DNA from: Lactifluus volemus
Lineage: Eukaryota; Basidiomycota; Agaricomycetes; Russulales; Russulaceae
DNA: 64,000 nt
Assembly (NCBI GenBank): GCA_022376515.1
Contig: WTXI01000073.1
Location: 1-64,000 of the forward strand
Direction: 5' to 3'
Below, in pieces: positions 11,601-24,033 of the stretch; the first letter of the stretch is position 1, and the number at the start of each line of letters is the position of its first letter. A model generated the notes under the pieces. The model was given only the letters and a program-made list of their open reading frames with translations, was not told where the DNA came from and did not search any database. The position numbers and the translations under genes were made by a program.

Positions 11601-14063
11601 TCCTGTGCATGTCGTCGCAGAATAGTCAAATAGCGGATGGAAAGCGGAACGGGAGCAGCAAAAAGCTGCCCCATCACAGAACGAAATAGGGTCTGGGCTG
11701 CAACCGGTTTGAAGTACCATTCTAGAACTTCTCTATATAGCTGGTCCAAAGGATCTTCCCCACCCGGGCCTCGAGAGTGCCCCAATAGACGCCGTATGAC
11801 CTTCCTCTTGCTAAACCCAAAGCTATCAGGAGGGCTGTTTATGAACCCGGAAGCAACGGCTGCCCACTGAAACAATCCTTCTGCTGCCTTTGCAAGTTCG
11901 ACACCATGTACTTTGAACACGTCCGGATGGAGTCCCTCCCGGAGATATAAGCCAATATCTTGCTCTGTTTTCGCAGCCAGTTTGGGATCATCCATATAGA
12001 GGGTGCGCACGGACAACGCATTACAGAACGCATGTTCAATACCACTCTCCGGCCTCGAGGTGATGAGGACGCGGAAATTGGATGGGAGCTCGAACAAATG
12101 TTGAGCTAGAAACTTGTGCAACCCGTCTTGACCGATCGCATCACCACTCTCGTCCAACGCATCGACCACGATGAGGATTGGGTCGCTCAACTGAATGTTC
12201 TTGACTGGTTCGAGGAGAAGGGATTCGAAAAGTGTGCGATATTGTCGAGTACTACGAAGAGACGGATCATTCTTTAGTACCTTCCCGAGCGCTATTTTGA
12301 ACGGAGGATGGCGATAGGACAGATCACGAGCGAGCGTCGTGAACATCTGGTAATCTTCATCTTTGGATCTCTCTTTCCGCAGAAATGCGAAGTAAGAGCC
12401 GAGGCACTTATTTTCGAATAAACGTGCAACCTCATGTGCGATTGAAGACTTTCCTGTGCCTGCTTGGCCGAGGAGGAGGAGCCCACGTTGAGATTCAGGA
12501 TTCTCGACCCACTTGACGATATGATCCAAAAAGTCTTCGCGTGTGCCCGGAAGACAGCGCTTCTCATCGCCATATAGCCAGCCTCCCTTATAAGGTAATT
12601 TTCTGATTGTTGTGTCCAATTCTGTGGCCCTCGTCAGGAAGATTATCCGCCAAATCCTATAGCCTTTAGGACTACGCACCAACTTCTAGCACAGCAATCC
12701 CAGTGACGTCGGCAGTACGTGTGAGGAAATTATCTCGCAGTCGAGCGAGGCTTGTGCGGTACTCGTCAATTTTCGCATCAACTTGGCTCACGACATTCTT
12801 CAAAGTCCGGTTTCCTGAAAATCAGATGTTCATGATGAATGACCAATAAGAGAGGCCAAAGACGACGTACCGACTTGCACATTCTCTGCATACGATATGA
12901 TAAATTTGGCACATTCCGAGACGCACTCCAGCATCTCATCCAGGATTCTTGCCTGAGTAGACGCTGGTTCCATGTTCTTCAAGGCATCCGCCTCCCTTGT
13001 AAATTCAAACCCATCTTGTATCGCCTTGAGTAGTGTTTGGACGTTGTCATCACGCTGAAGCTGGAGTAGCAAAGTCTGGCAATTGATGAAACCCATTGAA
13101 CGCTCCCTGTCCTCCATCAAGGAACGGAGACGCACCTCGGGAATCTCTGAGAGCAGTTTCCATGCTAGCGGTGCATGGGGGAGCAACTGAGAAGCGCAAA
13201 AGCTAGCTCAGCAAAGCAATGGATGAGGAAAATCGATGAGACATACATCTGCGATTGGACCGATAGCGTCGAGTACTTGCTTGATAACACCAATGGCACC
13301 CTCCCATGCCGTCATCGTATCCATAGCTTTCATGGCTTCCTCGGCACGATCGACAGTACGTGAGATCTCCGTGTGGCCATATTGTACTGGCCCCACAGGA
13401 GTATTTCCCCCGGTGGGAAGGTCACCAGGACGTGCACCACCTTCTTCAGCACCAGAATTGTCCAGTGCTGTCGTTGTAGGACTTGGGCTAGTGGCTGCCG
13501 CATTTAAAGAGTTCGTCGACGCGGAGATAGTCAATAGAAGTGTGGCCGGCTCTCTTAAGTGTCTATAATGTCCATCGGAACTGCCGAAAATAATCTCGAG
13601 TTCTACATGTAGGATGCTCAGCAAGCGCACGAGTAAGAATTCGAAAGAATAGACGAACCGCGTCGAGCTTCGCAGGTGATCTCCTGCCTTCCGAGAAGGA
13701 TGTCTTTCCGCAAGGTCCTCTTCGCATAAAGAGATATTGTAATACCGGAGAGTGGTGGTAAAACACTGCAGGAGAGTCAGTTGGATCTGGGTATAAAAAT
13801 CCGAGACTGGCAGCTCTCACAATGCATCAACTTTTTCGTTCCACTCCACGTGCTGCGCCACGCTCTGCCTCGATCGTGTCTGCCATGTATTCTTCCCGTT
13901 GGTCACTGTAACATAAAACTGTCTCTCTTTACCCGAGAGGACTTTAAGACGAGGAAGATTGTGCGCGCTTAGGACTGACAAGAGGGAGAGATTTAGTACT
14001 GATCAGAGTAGAATTACCAAGATAGGTACCAGTGATCTCGAGCTGGGGTATACTCGATTGCAT
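8640..14063 (-). CDS. C2-NACHT-WD40 STAND receptor (NLR) with highly conserved repeats
   Basis: Eight exons on the - strand: 14063-14030, 13974-13821, 13765-13659, 13602-13247, 13186-12871, 12814-12680, 12621-11075, 11000-8640. They join in frame to 1669 aa. The N-terminus is C2-like ([42 protein letters not shown]). A helical region with [18 protein letters not shown] follows. NACHT: Walker A GQAGTGKS (about 419-426), Walker [12 protein letters not shown], then LITSRPES. From about residue 954 there are fourteen 43-aa WD40 repeats (consensus [22 protein letters not shown]) and a degenerate fifteenth, then a C-terminal cap with LLLWIPP. The near-identical repeats with variable residues just after GH resemble the repeats of Podospora HET-D/E/R. 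A recognition role is inferred from the family. Confidence 0.9.
9000..10790 (-). repeat. 129-bp tandem coding repeats (WD40 array)
   Basis: Fourteen head-to-tail 129-bp units inside the last exon of the NLR, each encoding 43 residues. The units share a core ([14 protein letters not shown]) and differ mainly in about five residues following Gly-His, for example RNYIF, KKYVR, VGGVS, TERVR, TSTIF, TDWVL. This layout favours unequal crossing-over and repeat shuffling. Confidence 0.85.
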
Positions 14064-14402
14064 TCCGCTGGCCTGGTCGCTGATCGCGCTAATTTAAGGC
14101 AAAGTAAATACTAGAATCGAAAACGAAGATGAAGTGACTGATGTACCCGATTCCGGACTTTGGAGGATCTGGGCTATAGTAATGGTTAACAGGAACATCG
14201 GCATCAGGTGTGAAAGACGTTGGCATACATATTTGGTTGTGGAAGAGCCATCGTAAAGTGAAGGGAGAAGTTGAGACAAGCTCTGGCACCGCTGCCGCAT
14301 GTTCAGGCCGCCTCGCGCATCATTGGGAACAAACAACAAACAACAGTTACTACGTTGACATGTTGACACCGTGACCTAACTAGCAGTCCAAATTATTTCG
14401 CG
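14064..14402. promoter_or_regulatory. Intergenic region upstream of the WD40 NLR
   Basis: About 340 bp with no ORF I can support. It should contain the promoter of the - strand NLR starting at 14063. No TATA box is clear at the expected distance. Confidence 0.25.
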
Positions 14403-15053
14403 CGGCGCATTGCTCGACATGTCGGCGATGGCCCTTGTCCCACTGGTCTTGTCAATGCCGATAGATTTGGGCTGGCTCGATCTCAGTCCCACGTCTATCG
14501 GCATGTGGCTGGATACTTTGAATGGCATCTCCAATTCGTCTTCTGCCCGCGCGTCGTCGGGCGTCTCGGTCACGGTCCAGGACGCGTCGTCCTCACTAGT
14601 ATGGCTGCATACCTGATCTCCTATACCATATTCCTGTTCCCGTTCGAGAATATGGCGGCGCGCTATATCACCCGTGGCCATGACGGAGTATAACTTGTTT
14701 CAGCTCTCGTCAATTTGCGTAACCGACATGGCATTCAGCGCATGTTGTTTTCGCGACCGCGACGCCCGTCTTTGAATATATTTGTGCATAAAGGCTCGGT
14801 TTTTATGTTCATAGCTGCGGCAGCGCCGAATAAGCGTTCGCTTGGTGCAACGAACGGCCTCGCCCAGACCGTGGTTCCTTTCCAGCGCACTTTCGGGCCC
14901 GGGGCCGCCGCATCGTTGTTTGCATTCTCGCTTGCAAATGGTGTCTTGAGCGGGAATTTTGTCTATGTCATGCTCCTCGCATTCGTCTGAGTCGCGCTAG
15001 GCGTCGCCGCTCAGCGGCCGAGGCACACATGGAAGCACGGGGATGGCAAGTAA
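14403..15053 (+). pseudogene. MFS transporter pseudogene (C-terminal part)
   Basis: Relic of the last third of a major facilitator superfamily transporter, a membrane protein. Recognisable pieces in order: MALVPLVLSMPIDLG with PTSIGMWL (about 14428-14512), LQFVFCPRVVGRLG and LTSMAAYLI followed by FPFENMAARYITRG (about 14530-14690), QLSSICVTDMAFSA in a shifted frame (about 14700-14745), then AAAPNKRSLGATNGLAQTV and ASLFAFSLANGVL (about 14815-14960). It ends VALGVAAQRPRHTWKH before TAA at 15051-15053. It is broken by frameshifts near 14515 and 14700, a TAA at 14691-14693 and a TGA at 14988-14990. The family assignment rests on these motifs; the substrate is unknown. Confidence 0.8.
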
Positions 15054-15475
15054 CCCAGCGGTAACTCGCATTCCCCCCAACTCTGTATTCCAAATATCCG
15101 AATCGCATACCCCCTACGGTACTGACTTCTTCGTGGCACGTGAAGCCATCGCAATTGGTGCCGCGTGAATTCATAGAGGCGTCACTGCTTGTAAAATCGA
15201 TGCTAAATACTGTGCTGTGATGACCGGTGCGACCCTGACAGTGCGAGAGCCGAGCTGCTGACGCGTTCGGATGGCCGATGGGCTACACGAAACCTGTTGC
15301 TGCGCAAGCATGCCGTGTGACGCGCGGATTGATCCATTGATGGGTGGAAGCGAGGGAGAGAAGGTTGGCGATGCCTCGCTGCTCCATAGCCTCATGATTT
15401 GGAGGTCTTTAAGTACATTGAAATCTCATAAGCTACTATAGTAGTAAGGCGTTTAGGATGATCGTGAAGGTAGTC
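15054..15475. other. Unassigned spacer
   Basis: No supported gene. A 74-codon - strand ORF (15171-15395) has no recognisable motif and is not repeated elsewhere in the window. Confidence 0.2.
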
Positions 15476-16320
15476 CTACGAACCTGATGGATGGGAATAA
15501 CACATGGTGGTGTAAGGCCAGCCGTGCAGCTGGCCTTGCAACCTCATTGTATGCCATGTTCCTGTCTTGACGCCTCGGGCTCGGTGTAAACTACAGTATA
15601 GACCGCCACCTTCGCTCGTGTCCTCGGCCGCGGCTTGACGATGCCCTCTTCCCAGCTGCTGCGTCGTGGCTCGGAGGAAAGGAGACTGGCATCGGGCAAG
15701 TAGCTGGCTGCGGCGAGTTTGATTTTGAAACGGACCGACTGTGGCATCTGTTCTGGTTTGATCAGAATATGTCGGACAACGCTTCGTCTTTTTGGAATGC
15801 AGAGGGATTCGTAACGGCTTGAGATCGCTGCTCTCTCCCCCCCCTACACGGTAAGCACACATAATGACACCGACCTGGGTGGAGAAGAAGGGAAAAAAAA
15901 AAAAAAACCATACCTTGAACGGAGCGTTGTCATCCAGCTGATTGCCCAACATTGGTTGAGTGCCGCAACCTGCGTCACTTGCTCAAATCGACACATGAAA
16001 TCCACGTTAGTGGCGTCCTTTGTACTCACCACCTCGAAGCGGCTGCGGTACGCGACCAATTCATCACGCGCGCCCTTGTCTTGTCGCCCACACTTTGGGG
16101 TGTACCTTTCGACACCGGGGATATCGTGTGCCAATGTGGAGGAGGTTGCTGCTGTGATGGGGTCGACGTGCAAGGTGTGTGAGTGTGTTGCGTGAGAATG
16201 GCCGGTGAGGCCGGAGGAGGGGGAAGAAGAGTCTGAGCTCGTGCACCGCATAATGCTTGTGAACCTCCTGACAAACCAAAAAGGCATGCCGTCAAATTGT
16301 AACTCGTCCGACGCAACCAT
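15476..16320 (-). repeat. Module X, copy 1 (diverged)
   Basis: First of three copies of a block that always precedes an FAS2 fragment (others 24034-24956 and 34968-35890). On the - strand it holds open stretches with LQFDGMPFWFV, then a Ser/Pro/His-rich region, then FEQVTQVAALNQ and WMTTLRSR, and further on DLKPLRIP and SVRFKIKLAAASYL. This may be exons of an unknown gene, but no consistent splice model emerged. Copy 1 differs from copies 2 and 3 by many substitutions and indels. Confidence 0.4.
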
Positions 16321-17160
16321 AGCCTCTTCAGCAAATATGGTCTCTATTCCGAATCTAAAAATTCTCTCGAAACGCTTTTCAACCGTTGGTCTTCAAAAAG
16401 ATGGGGAGAGTATCTTTGGCTTATAGGAGCTGTCATTGGGTGAGTCCCTCTTCTGGCCCCGGTCTGCGATACTAAACTATCCTCCAGCCTCCAGCTGGAC
16501 GCGTGGTACTCGTCTCATAGACCAGTCCAAGTCACAACATGATCGCCATTAAGTGGAGACGCACGGCGTAGCGCACTTTCTCTGCCAAAGAAATGGCCTT
16601 CAACATTCTTGAACTTATGCACCTGATCCTATTCAGCATTATGCAAGTCGAACCTGTCTGGGGAGACTTGAGCGGCGGCTTCGACCAAATCACGGATCTG
16701 GCCGACGTAGTAGCCCATGTCCGTGCTAACATCAACAAGAAGTCCAAGCTTCGTCACGCTATTGCTCGCGACAACGCCACCGACTCGGAGTTTAAGGTCA
16801 TCAATGGTGCCAAGGCCGACCGGGTTCTTCAGACTGTCAATATCACCCCACGCGCCAACTTCCGCTTTGAATTTCCCGATCTCCTGAGGCACATACTCTC
16901 GACTGGCTCTCTCAATTACGTGACGTTATCCGTCTCAATAAAGCCATCGTTGTCTCTGGCTTTGGTGAAGTTGGGCCATGGGGATCTTCTCGCAAGCGAT
17001 GGGAGATGTGAATAAGTATATCAGGCATTTCAATGGACGTTTCAAAGATGGCACTCTCCATGTTGGTTGGGTTGACACAAAGACGGGAGAAGCGGTCGAT
17101 GATAAGGACGTCCGACTCGAGTCTGGGCAGGTACAAGAAAGAAATTATGTTTAGTCCTTA
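16318..17160 (+). pseudogene. FAS2 (fatty acid synthase alpha) fragment, copy 1
   Basis: Fragment of the fungal type I fatty acid synthase alpha subunit, around the ketoreductase-to-ketosynthase boundary. Seen: [18 protein letters not shown] and IGAVIG in broken frames (about 16330-16440), an intron-like GTGAGT start, then [65 protein letters not shown] (to about 16890), and in shifted frames [16 protein letters not shown] and [10 protein letters not shown] (to about 17130). Frameshifts, for example after FPDL, and loss of both ends make it non-functional. Retained intron sequence shows it arose by DNA duplication and not by retroposition. Confidence 0.85.
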
Positions 17161-17667
17161 CTTGCTACTTAGCTCCCCGGGCAGGCACATACTTCACTTC
17201 TCCAGAAATTTTTAAAAAATAAATTTGGGTGTTACCTCGACCGTGACAAGCTTGACAGCCGCCGCGGTGGTCAACTTCTACAGTACTGTATTCCCACTGC
17301 TTCAAGTTATGTCATATTCAAGGGCCCCACCCACTCGCTTTTGCCCTTATGCCTACTTTCTGTAAGCAAGCCGTAGTTTGGCCCTGTCTGTCCGCATGAC
17401 GGTCGCTAAAGCGGCGAGCGCGCTGTGATGGATGCGGAGAACGTGCGGAATTGAGTTCGCGGGCGGGTGTGGGCGCGGACGCACTGCGATGGGCGACTGG
17501 AAAGGCGCGGCTTAGTCGCATGTTATAGTACCAATAACAGAGAACCCATGGGTGTCATTTTCGTAGTCGGCGTGCTGGTGTCCGAGCCAGATGACACGCA
17601 AGATATTGTCGGGCTCGGAATCGGGAGACCGGAACCTAGCTCGAGCGCAAGCCTGTGGCGCAGAAGG
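17161..17667. other. Spacer between FAS2 fragment 1 and HYP-B
   Basis: Part of the duplicated unit (compare 27171-28022, which carries about 520 bp extra). AT-rich at the start, GC-rich near 17410-17520. No supported gene. Confidence 0.3.
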
Positions 17668-18264
17668 TCAGCCTGGGGTAGATACGCCAGTGACTGGGGA
17701 CTGCACTGACGAGAATAGCGAGTGAGGGCGGCGAGGTCCGGTCGTCGATGGCCTCGGGAGGGACTCGCGTGCTTCTCGATCTTCAACGTGCAACCGCGCC
17801 TGCACCTCCGTTCCCTCGTATTCCTCACGAACTTCTTCGTCGTCGTCTTTCCTCTCGTAGCATTCTTTCATGCCCGTCGCCTTGACATCGTCCTTCCTGT
17901 CTCCAACCGTCGCCGTCGCCGCCTCCGCCTCCGCTCCCGCGGACATACGCATATACATCGCATGCTTCTTCTTCTTTGCCATGCGGCGCTCCTTCATCTT
18001 CGCCTTGAGTTCGCGTGTACGCGTACAAACCCCCGCCACTTTCGTCTTGGCCATCGACAAAGTGCGACTCGTGATCGATGCTGATGCTGAGGTCGGCATT
18101 GGTGTATGGGGCTGCTGTGTGCACGAAGTGTTGGTGTACTTGCTGCTAGTGCTAGTACTAGTGCTGGTGCTTAATTTGTGAGATTGAATTGAGAGGAAGA
18201 GGTCACGAGTGCGGAGCCAGATGGAACGCAAGTGGTTATAAAGGAAGCGGAAGAGTGTTTCCAT
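17668..18264 (-). CDS. HYP-B: unrecognised basic small protein, divergent to NLR-A2
   Basis: Predicted 198-aa protein starting MetGluThrLeuPheArg at 18264. I do not recognise the family. The N-terminus (FLYNHLRSIWLRTRDLFLS) is hydrophobic-basic and could be an amphipathic helix. A Ser/Thr-rich linker, a Lys/Arg-rich segment (RELKAKMKERRMAKKKKH) and an acidic stretch (DDDEEVREEYEG) follow. Copies B and C differ by a 6-bp in-frame indel, which fits selection for the reading frame but is weak evidence. The opposite strand is also open, so coding status is uncertain. It is always paired head-to-head with an NLR-A gene about 900 bp away. An in-frame upstream extension to 18447 exists; the start shared by all three copies was preferred. 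Confidence 0.4.
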   Translation of the reverse strand: METLFRFLYNHLRSIWLRTRDLFLSIQSHKLSTSTSTSTSSKYTNTSCTQQPHTPMPTSASASITSRTLSMAKTKVAGVCTRTRELKAKMKERRMAKKKKHAMYMRMSAGAEAEAATATVGDRKDDVKATGMKECYERKDDDEEVREEYEGTEVQARLHVEDREARESLPRPSTTGPRRPHSLFSSVQSPVTGVSTPG

Positions 18265-19146
18265 CCCAAGGGTAGGTCGTTCTACGTTCCCCCGTGACCT
18301 CCAGGTGATGGACGTACGTTCCTTTCGTGCGAGGATGAGCGGTGGCTTGTATGGGGATGGGTTAGTCGGGCCTGACCGTTGGGACCAAGTCAGCCTCAGT
18401 CTAATTGGAGATGAGATAAGGTTAGAATTGCTCATGTATTCCGTCAATATGAAAGAGAGGCCGCTCTAGTTAAAAAACAATCGCAGGGACTGTGTGCGCG
18501 CGGATTTAACGCGGTTATCAGTTTTTTTGCTTCCAGCATATATGCCCTTGAAAATATGTGCCTTGGACGGTGCGGGCGTGCCGCCGTGCTCAATGCTCTC
18601 CCAGTCGGAGTGGCTCCCTCGTCTCAACATCATGTCCTCATTTTCTGACACGGCAAGGTCGTGCTGTGACTTACTATCACCAGCCGCCACATACAGCCTG
18701 AGTAAGTTGCAGACCACGACCGCATACGTAAGCAAAAGGCCGTCGGACCTCTGTCTCTTTAAATAGCCCGTCCTCGTCAACCTGGTTGACTGCCGATCTT
18801 TACTTTCCTTAGAACGTACTTCCTGCGTTGGGGAAGCAATTATCGACATCGAAAGTCCTCCCAGCAGAGTGTCGGTGCGTCACGGCACCACTTGTCTTTG
18901 GCCCCGCTGAGCTTTGTTGTAACCATTAATCATACGTTGACAGCAGCGGTATCATGCTGCACGCTGCCACTCCTCCCCGGAGGGTATGTACACTGGCAAA
19001 TACAATGCGCGTCTCGCCTGTCGTCCCAATTGGGACCTGACAGTCTCGTCACGGTTTCATGGGCGCTTCCTTATCGATATCAAGCACGCTGACGTGGGTT
19101 ACGCCCTCTTGGTCCCACACATTCACTATTTCCTTCCGCTGTAACC
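18265..19146. promoter_or_regulatory. Divergent intergenic region HYP-B / NLR-A2
   Basis: Second copy of the roughly 0.9-kb divergent promoter region. Only one copy of the CATACGTTGACAGCAG motif remains (18931), against two in copies A and C. A CTTTAAATAG AT-box lies near 18758. Confidence 0.4.
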
Positions 19147-22100
19147 ATGTATTCAAATAACGACGCAGACAGTTCTCCTCCCCACTATCAGCACATTCTT
19201 GATGCCGCATTAGCTAAATATCTTCAAGATACAGGAAGAGATCTCGTGAGGGATCAAGTCGCCGTCGAGATCCAAGGTTGCGAATCCCCCGATGATATCT
19301 TGGAAATAGTTAAGAGACAAGCCGAGGCATTCGACGAGTACAGGAAGGGTGATTCTAAATTGATGAAATACCTTGATCCCATTGTCAATGGCTTGCATGT
19401 CCTATTTGCCAATAAAACACTTAGCGATGGTGTTAGCCAGGTGTGTCGGATGAAGGTTTTTCGATCTCAGTGACTGTATATTGACGTTTACTGTCTAGGT
19501 ATTTCCACCCGCAAAGATAATATTTTCTGGTATCAGCATCCTTCTCAACGTGCGAACTTAACCTTGTCTTTTACCCATCACCTCCTTATCTCATCTGGGT
19601 CTACTAGACTGCCAAGGACGTCAAGAAAAGTTATGATACCCTTGTCGATCTTTTCGAATGTATCGAACACTTTCTCAGACGCCTCAAGATCTACGCCAAG
19701 ATCAAGCCTGAGTGCGCTCCTGCGATTACTGAGGTTCTCATTAAGATCGTGGTTGAGGTGCTTACAGTCCTCGCCCTCTCGACAAAGCAGATGAAAACCG
19801 GAAGATTCAGTAAGTTTTATCTTCTCTGGAATTTCGTTCTGGCTTAGCCTCTTGCAGAGAACTTTGCAAAGAAACTACTCGGGGACAACGACGTACAGGC
19901 AGTGCTGGGAAGGCTCGGCAGACTCACAGAGCAGGAGTCGCTGGCAACGGGCGCACACACCTTGGAAATCATCTATGGCCTCGTTCACAATACGACAGCC
20001 GTCATGGAAGGTCTGTTCGCATGTCAATTACTGACATGCGCGGTGCTGATCTGTTTTTCGATCAGATTCGGAGGCATCGATGAAGGCCATTCTACAAGTT
20101 TTAAGTACGTATAACCCATCCGCGTCTACGACTGTGATGTTTTAACTTTGGCCGAAGCCCACGTGCAACAACTGGCGGAGGAAATGAATCGTTCGTACTC
20201 GGATTTTGTCGTTGCTGGACCTACGTGCTAAGATTGCTCTACAGGGGACAAAATACAGAATTATCGAGATTGGTTGGCTGCTCAAGATCCATGGACAAAC
20301 CATAATAACGCTCGCAAAGCCTATCGTGCTGGAACCGCTACGTGGTTTACAGAAGGCTACACGTTCGAAGATTGGAAGTCTGTGGGCTCACTTTTCTGGA
20401 TTCACGGAAGCCGTAAATACCCCCTCCCTACCATGATATACTCTGCTACTGCTGATGACTTCTCATACTGCAGCGGGCTCAGGCAAAAGCATACTATGGT
20501 ACAGTAATATAACTTCACACATTCATGTGTGCTCATTCTATCAATCAGCTCGACGATCATCGAAAATGTTCAGAAAATGCGTCAACTTGGATTAGCCACG
20601 GTTGCAATTTTCTATTTTGATTTTAGGGACAAAAAGAAGCAGGACGCACGCAACTTGTTGTCTTCCCTCCTCACTCAACTCTCAGTTCAATCCGACTCGT
20701 TCTGTCGTTTTCTCTCTGCCCTGTATTCAGAACACGAGTATGGCTTCCGAGAGCCGAGCGAAAATGCACTTCTACGATGCCTGGAGAAGATGCTTGAACT
20801 TCCAGGGCAGGCCCCTCTCTATATTATCCTAGATGGGGTCGATGAATGTCCCAACCCTTCTGGGTCAACATCGCCACGTGGAGAGGTGCTCGAAATTATA
20901 GAAGAACTCATCAAATTGCACCTCCCATATCTTCGCTTATCTGTTACGAGCCGCCCTGAGGCAGACATCAAAACCATTCTTGGGCCCTTATCAACTCACC
21001 AGATGTCGCTCCATGACCAAACTGGGCAAGCTCGAGATATTGCCACTTATGTCGAGTCTGTCATCCGTGCACACCGAAAGATGCGGGAGTGGCCCGACGA
21101 AGTTAAGAAATTGGTTACCGATACGCTCTCGAAAAATGGTGGTGGGATGTATGTGATGATTGTCATGAAGTTTTTTGATATGTACTCACATAGTGACAGG
21201 TTTCGATGGGCGTCTTTGCAACTGGACGAGTTGTGCGATTGCCCGCTGCAGGACATCGCAGAGACCTTGAAAGAACTGCCTGAGACCCTGGATGGGACAT
21301 ATGAACGTATATTGCAGAACATCGGTCAAAAAAACCGGAAATATGCCCACAAAATCTTCCAGTGGCTCACAGTATCGGTCCGCCCACTTCGTGTGGAGGA
21401 GGTTGCTGAGGTTTTCACGATTCGGGTTGACGCCGGATCCAAGAAGTCTCCACAATTCAACGCACGTTGGCGCCACTCAAACGCGGAGGAAGCCGTGCTG
21501 TTGGCATGCTCTGCTTTAGTTGCTATTGTTCACTCCGGCGTTTTCCAAGTTGTTCAATTCTCGCATTTTTCCGTACAGGAATACCTGACCTCAAGTCGGC
21601 TGGCAGACTCAAATCTTATTTCCTACTATCACATTCCACTACTGGACGCGCATACATCTCTCGTTCGGGCTTGCCTTTGCATACTTCGTCAACTAGATGA
21701 CACCATGGACAAAAAACGCATCAAGGATTTCCCTCTGGTTGAATATGCAGCGCAGTACTGGATCTATCATGCACAGTTCGAGAGTATATCATCGCTCATC
21801 CAAGATGAGATGGACTACCTCTTCGACAAAGAAAATCCAAATTTCGCATGCTGGGTCTGGTTACACGACATCGATGATCACAGGATGTCATTTTCAACCA
21901 GTTCCCCAGAGCAACCCGATGCACCTCCATTGTATTATGCCGCGCTTTGCGGTTTCCGCGATACAATAGAACGTCTGATCAATACAAGCCCAGAAGATGT
22001 CAACGCTAGAGGCGGAACGCACGTGACTCCACTTCATGCTGCGTTGGCCAGAGGTCATCCGGAAGTTGCGCTTTTCCTGTTGGACCACGGTGCTGATTCG

Positions 22101-22781
22101 AATGTTCGGGACAACGAAGGAGAAACCCCATTACACCGGGCATCGAGATCTCGGGATGCCAGAGTCATGAGAGCGCTACTCGACCACGGTGCAGATCCAA
22201 ACTTGGTGACCAAAAGAAAGGAGACTTCATTGTTAATCGCGTCGGAGAACGGAAACCTGGTGGCCGCCAGGCTGCTATTGGAGCATGGCGCTGACTTGAA
22301 TCTCCGGGATGAGGATCATTGGAGTCCTCTTGATAAGGCATCGAATTGCGGGAATCGCGATATTGCACAATTATTACTCGATCACGGCGCGAATGCCAAC
22401 GAACAGGACGAAAACGGCTGGGCTCCATTACACTATGCATCGTATAATGGACATCTTGCGATTGCGCGGATGCTCATTGACCGTGGTGCAAGCGTGGATC
22501 CTCAGGCTAGGTGGAAGATGACCCCCTTGCACTTTGCGTCGGAAAGGGGATACGCGGAGGTTGTACGGCTGTTGCTTGACCGTGGTGCTGATGTGAACGC
22601 ACGGAATGTCGATCTCTCCACTCCGTTGCACTTCGCGGCATTACGTGGATGTTTCCAGGTTGCCGAGGTTCTACTCGAGCACGGGGCGGATCCGGATCTC
22701 AAAGGCAAGTGGGACAAGACTCCCTTGCAAGTCGCTTTGGACGAGTCTCAAGACGAACTTGCGGAATTACTATCAAATTAA
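19147..22781 (+). CDS. NLR-A2: Goodbye-NACHT-ankyrin STAND receptor
   Basis: Second complete subfamily A gene. Ten exons: 19147-19440, 19499-19549, 19608-19809, 19858-20010, 20066-20104, 20158-20190, 20245-20412, 20474-20498, 20549-21148, 21200-22781, giving 1048 aa. The Goodbye-like domain covers residues 1-182, with FPPAKIIFSGI and two extra residues in exon 3 compared with A1 and A3. Walker A is split by an intron; Walker B ILDGVDECP and SVTSRPEADI follow. The 51-nt intron 21149-21199 is stop-free. About nine ankyrin repeats end at ELAELLSN, without the basic tail of A1. The ankyrin and linker positions differ from A1 and A3 at many scattered residues, while the NACHT is nearly identical. 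No disabling mutation is seen. Confidence 0.85.
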
Positions 22782-22860
22782 AGCACGCTGGTGAGGGAAT
22801 CTAGGGTATTACCGAACGCATGGTTGCAAGGGGAATGTTGAATCGAAGACAGCCCATTAT

Positions 22861-23900
22861 AATCTAATTTGTAGAGGATGGTGTGTGATATTTTGCTTCA
22901 CTTGGCCGAAAGTCCCCGCGCCTCTCGTTGAGCCTGAGCTTGCTGGCGTGAGCAGGCAAATCGGTCTCCGTAACGGATGCATCTGGGACCAGTCGACCCG
23001 ATGCGAAGCCACACGGGCCTTTAAGTTGTCGCCTTGGTTGTCGCACGTTTAGAGAGATTGAGAACGAAGACTTGTATTACACCTAAACCACCAGCGTAAT
23101 ATAAACGAAAGGGTAGCCGCGTGGGTCTTTGCAACGATAACCCCAAAGAATCTACCCAGATGATCCAACGCTATTTTCAGGATAAATCAGACATTCAGGC
23201 TCTAAAAAAGCATACGTCAGCAACTTGAGGATGTGAGAGCCCATCCGACAATGAAGTAATATTACCTTTGCCCCTCATATAACCCTTCACAAATTCCTTT
23301 GCCTGCAACCGTGACACCGTCCCTGCAGCAAAGTCCGCATCTGGCCTTTGAACTGCAATACTCACGCGACGCGCACGTCCCGCATAAACCTCCAACCTAG
23401 GAACCCTAGGCAGGGCACCTGGAAGGGCACTGGCAGTCCAAAAAGTCTTCGCGCGGGTGGACCAATTCGCTGGAGTTATGCCAGTGCACATTCTTCGTTA
23501 CTCTCGCACGCAGGCATAACGTCAAGGGCTGGCATTTGGCTAAAAATGTGGGGATCCCTGCGAGGTCGACCCGGAAGCTAAATCTAAACGAATAGCTTAT
23601 GAACCTTGGGTAAACAAGGTACACAGCATAGAAAAAAGAAATGAGATATGAATTATGACAGTTCCATTACATGGTCCCGTAGTATACGATGAAGATGCCC
23701 TTCATTGAAGGACTGCCTATGTCACTGGCAGTGGTCCTGATTCCTGAATCAGATGGATCCCCCTACGTGAGGCTACCGCGACATCTCGTTGCCCTGTATC
23801 CCTTCGAGTAAATGTAGGTGCAGAGCGCCGCGCCTTTAAAAAAACTAAGCTCTGGCGAAAAATACAGTGACCCCGCAAGAGGAGCTTTGGCAAACCCGAA
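22861..23900 (-). repeat. Module Y, copy 1
   Basis: About 1-kb block following NLR-A2 and repeated behind NLR-A3 (33765-34960). On the - strand it contains open segments with PRVPRLEVYAGRARRVSIAV, RPDADFAAGTVSRLQ and HPQVADVCFF. A decayed relative lies at 61130-61330 behind NLR-B3. It is perhaps the remains of an unknown - strand gene. Compared with copy 2 it lacks about 48 bp near 23415. No family was recognised. Confidence 0.4.
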
Positions 23901-24033
23901 GGCTGCGGCTACAGCACCACTTTGACTTCGTTACTTCAAGTTATCGGCTGCGTGCACCTGGCGAAGGAAGTTGCATACATCCTGTGCTCAGCGGTGATGC
24001 CAGTAGTATCTCGTCAGTTGTCGTCTTCAGCTG

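Noticed and set aside
12664..12679. 16-nt intron at the start of the NACHT exon of the WD40 NLR
   Set aside because: Too short. A 58-nt intron (12622-12679) with a CACAG acceptor restores the frame equally well and has normal length.
20206..20436. ORFs in exon 7 and neighbouring introns of the NLR genes as separate genes
   Set aside because: They are pieces of the spliced NLR coding sequence read in one or another frame.
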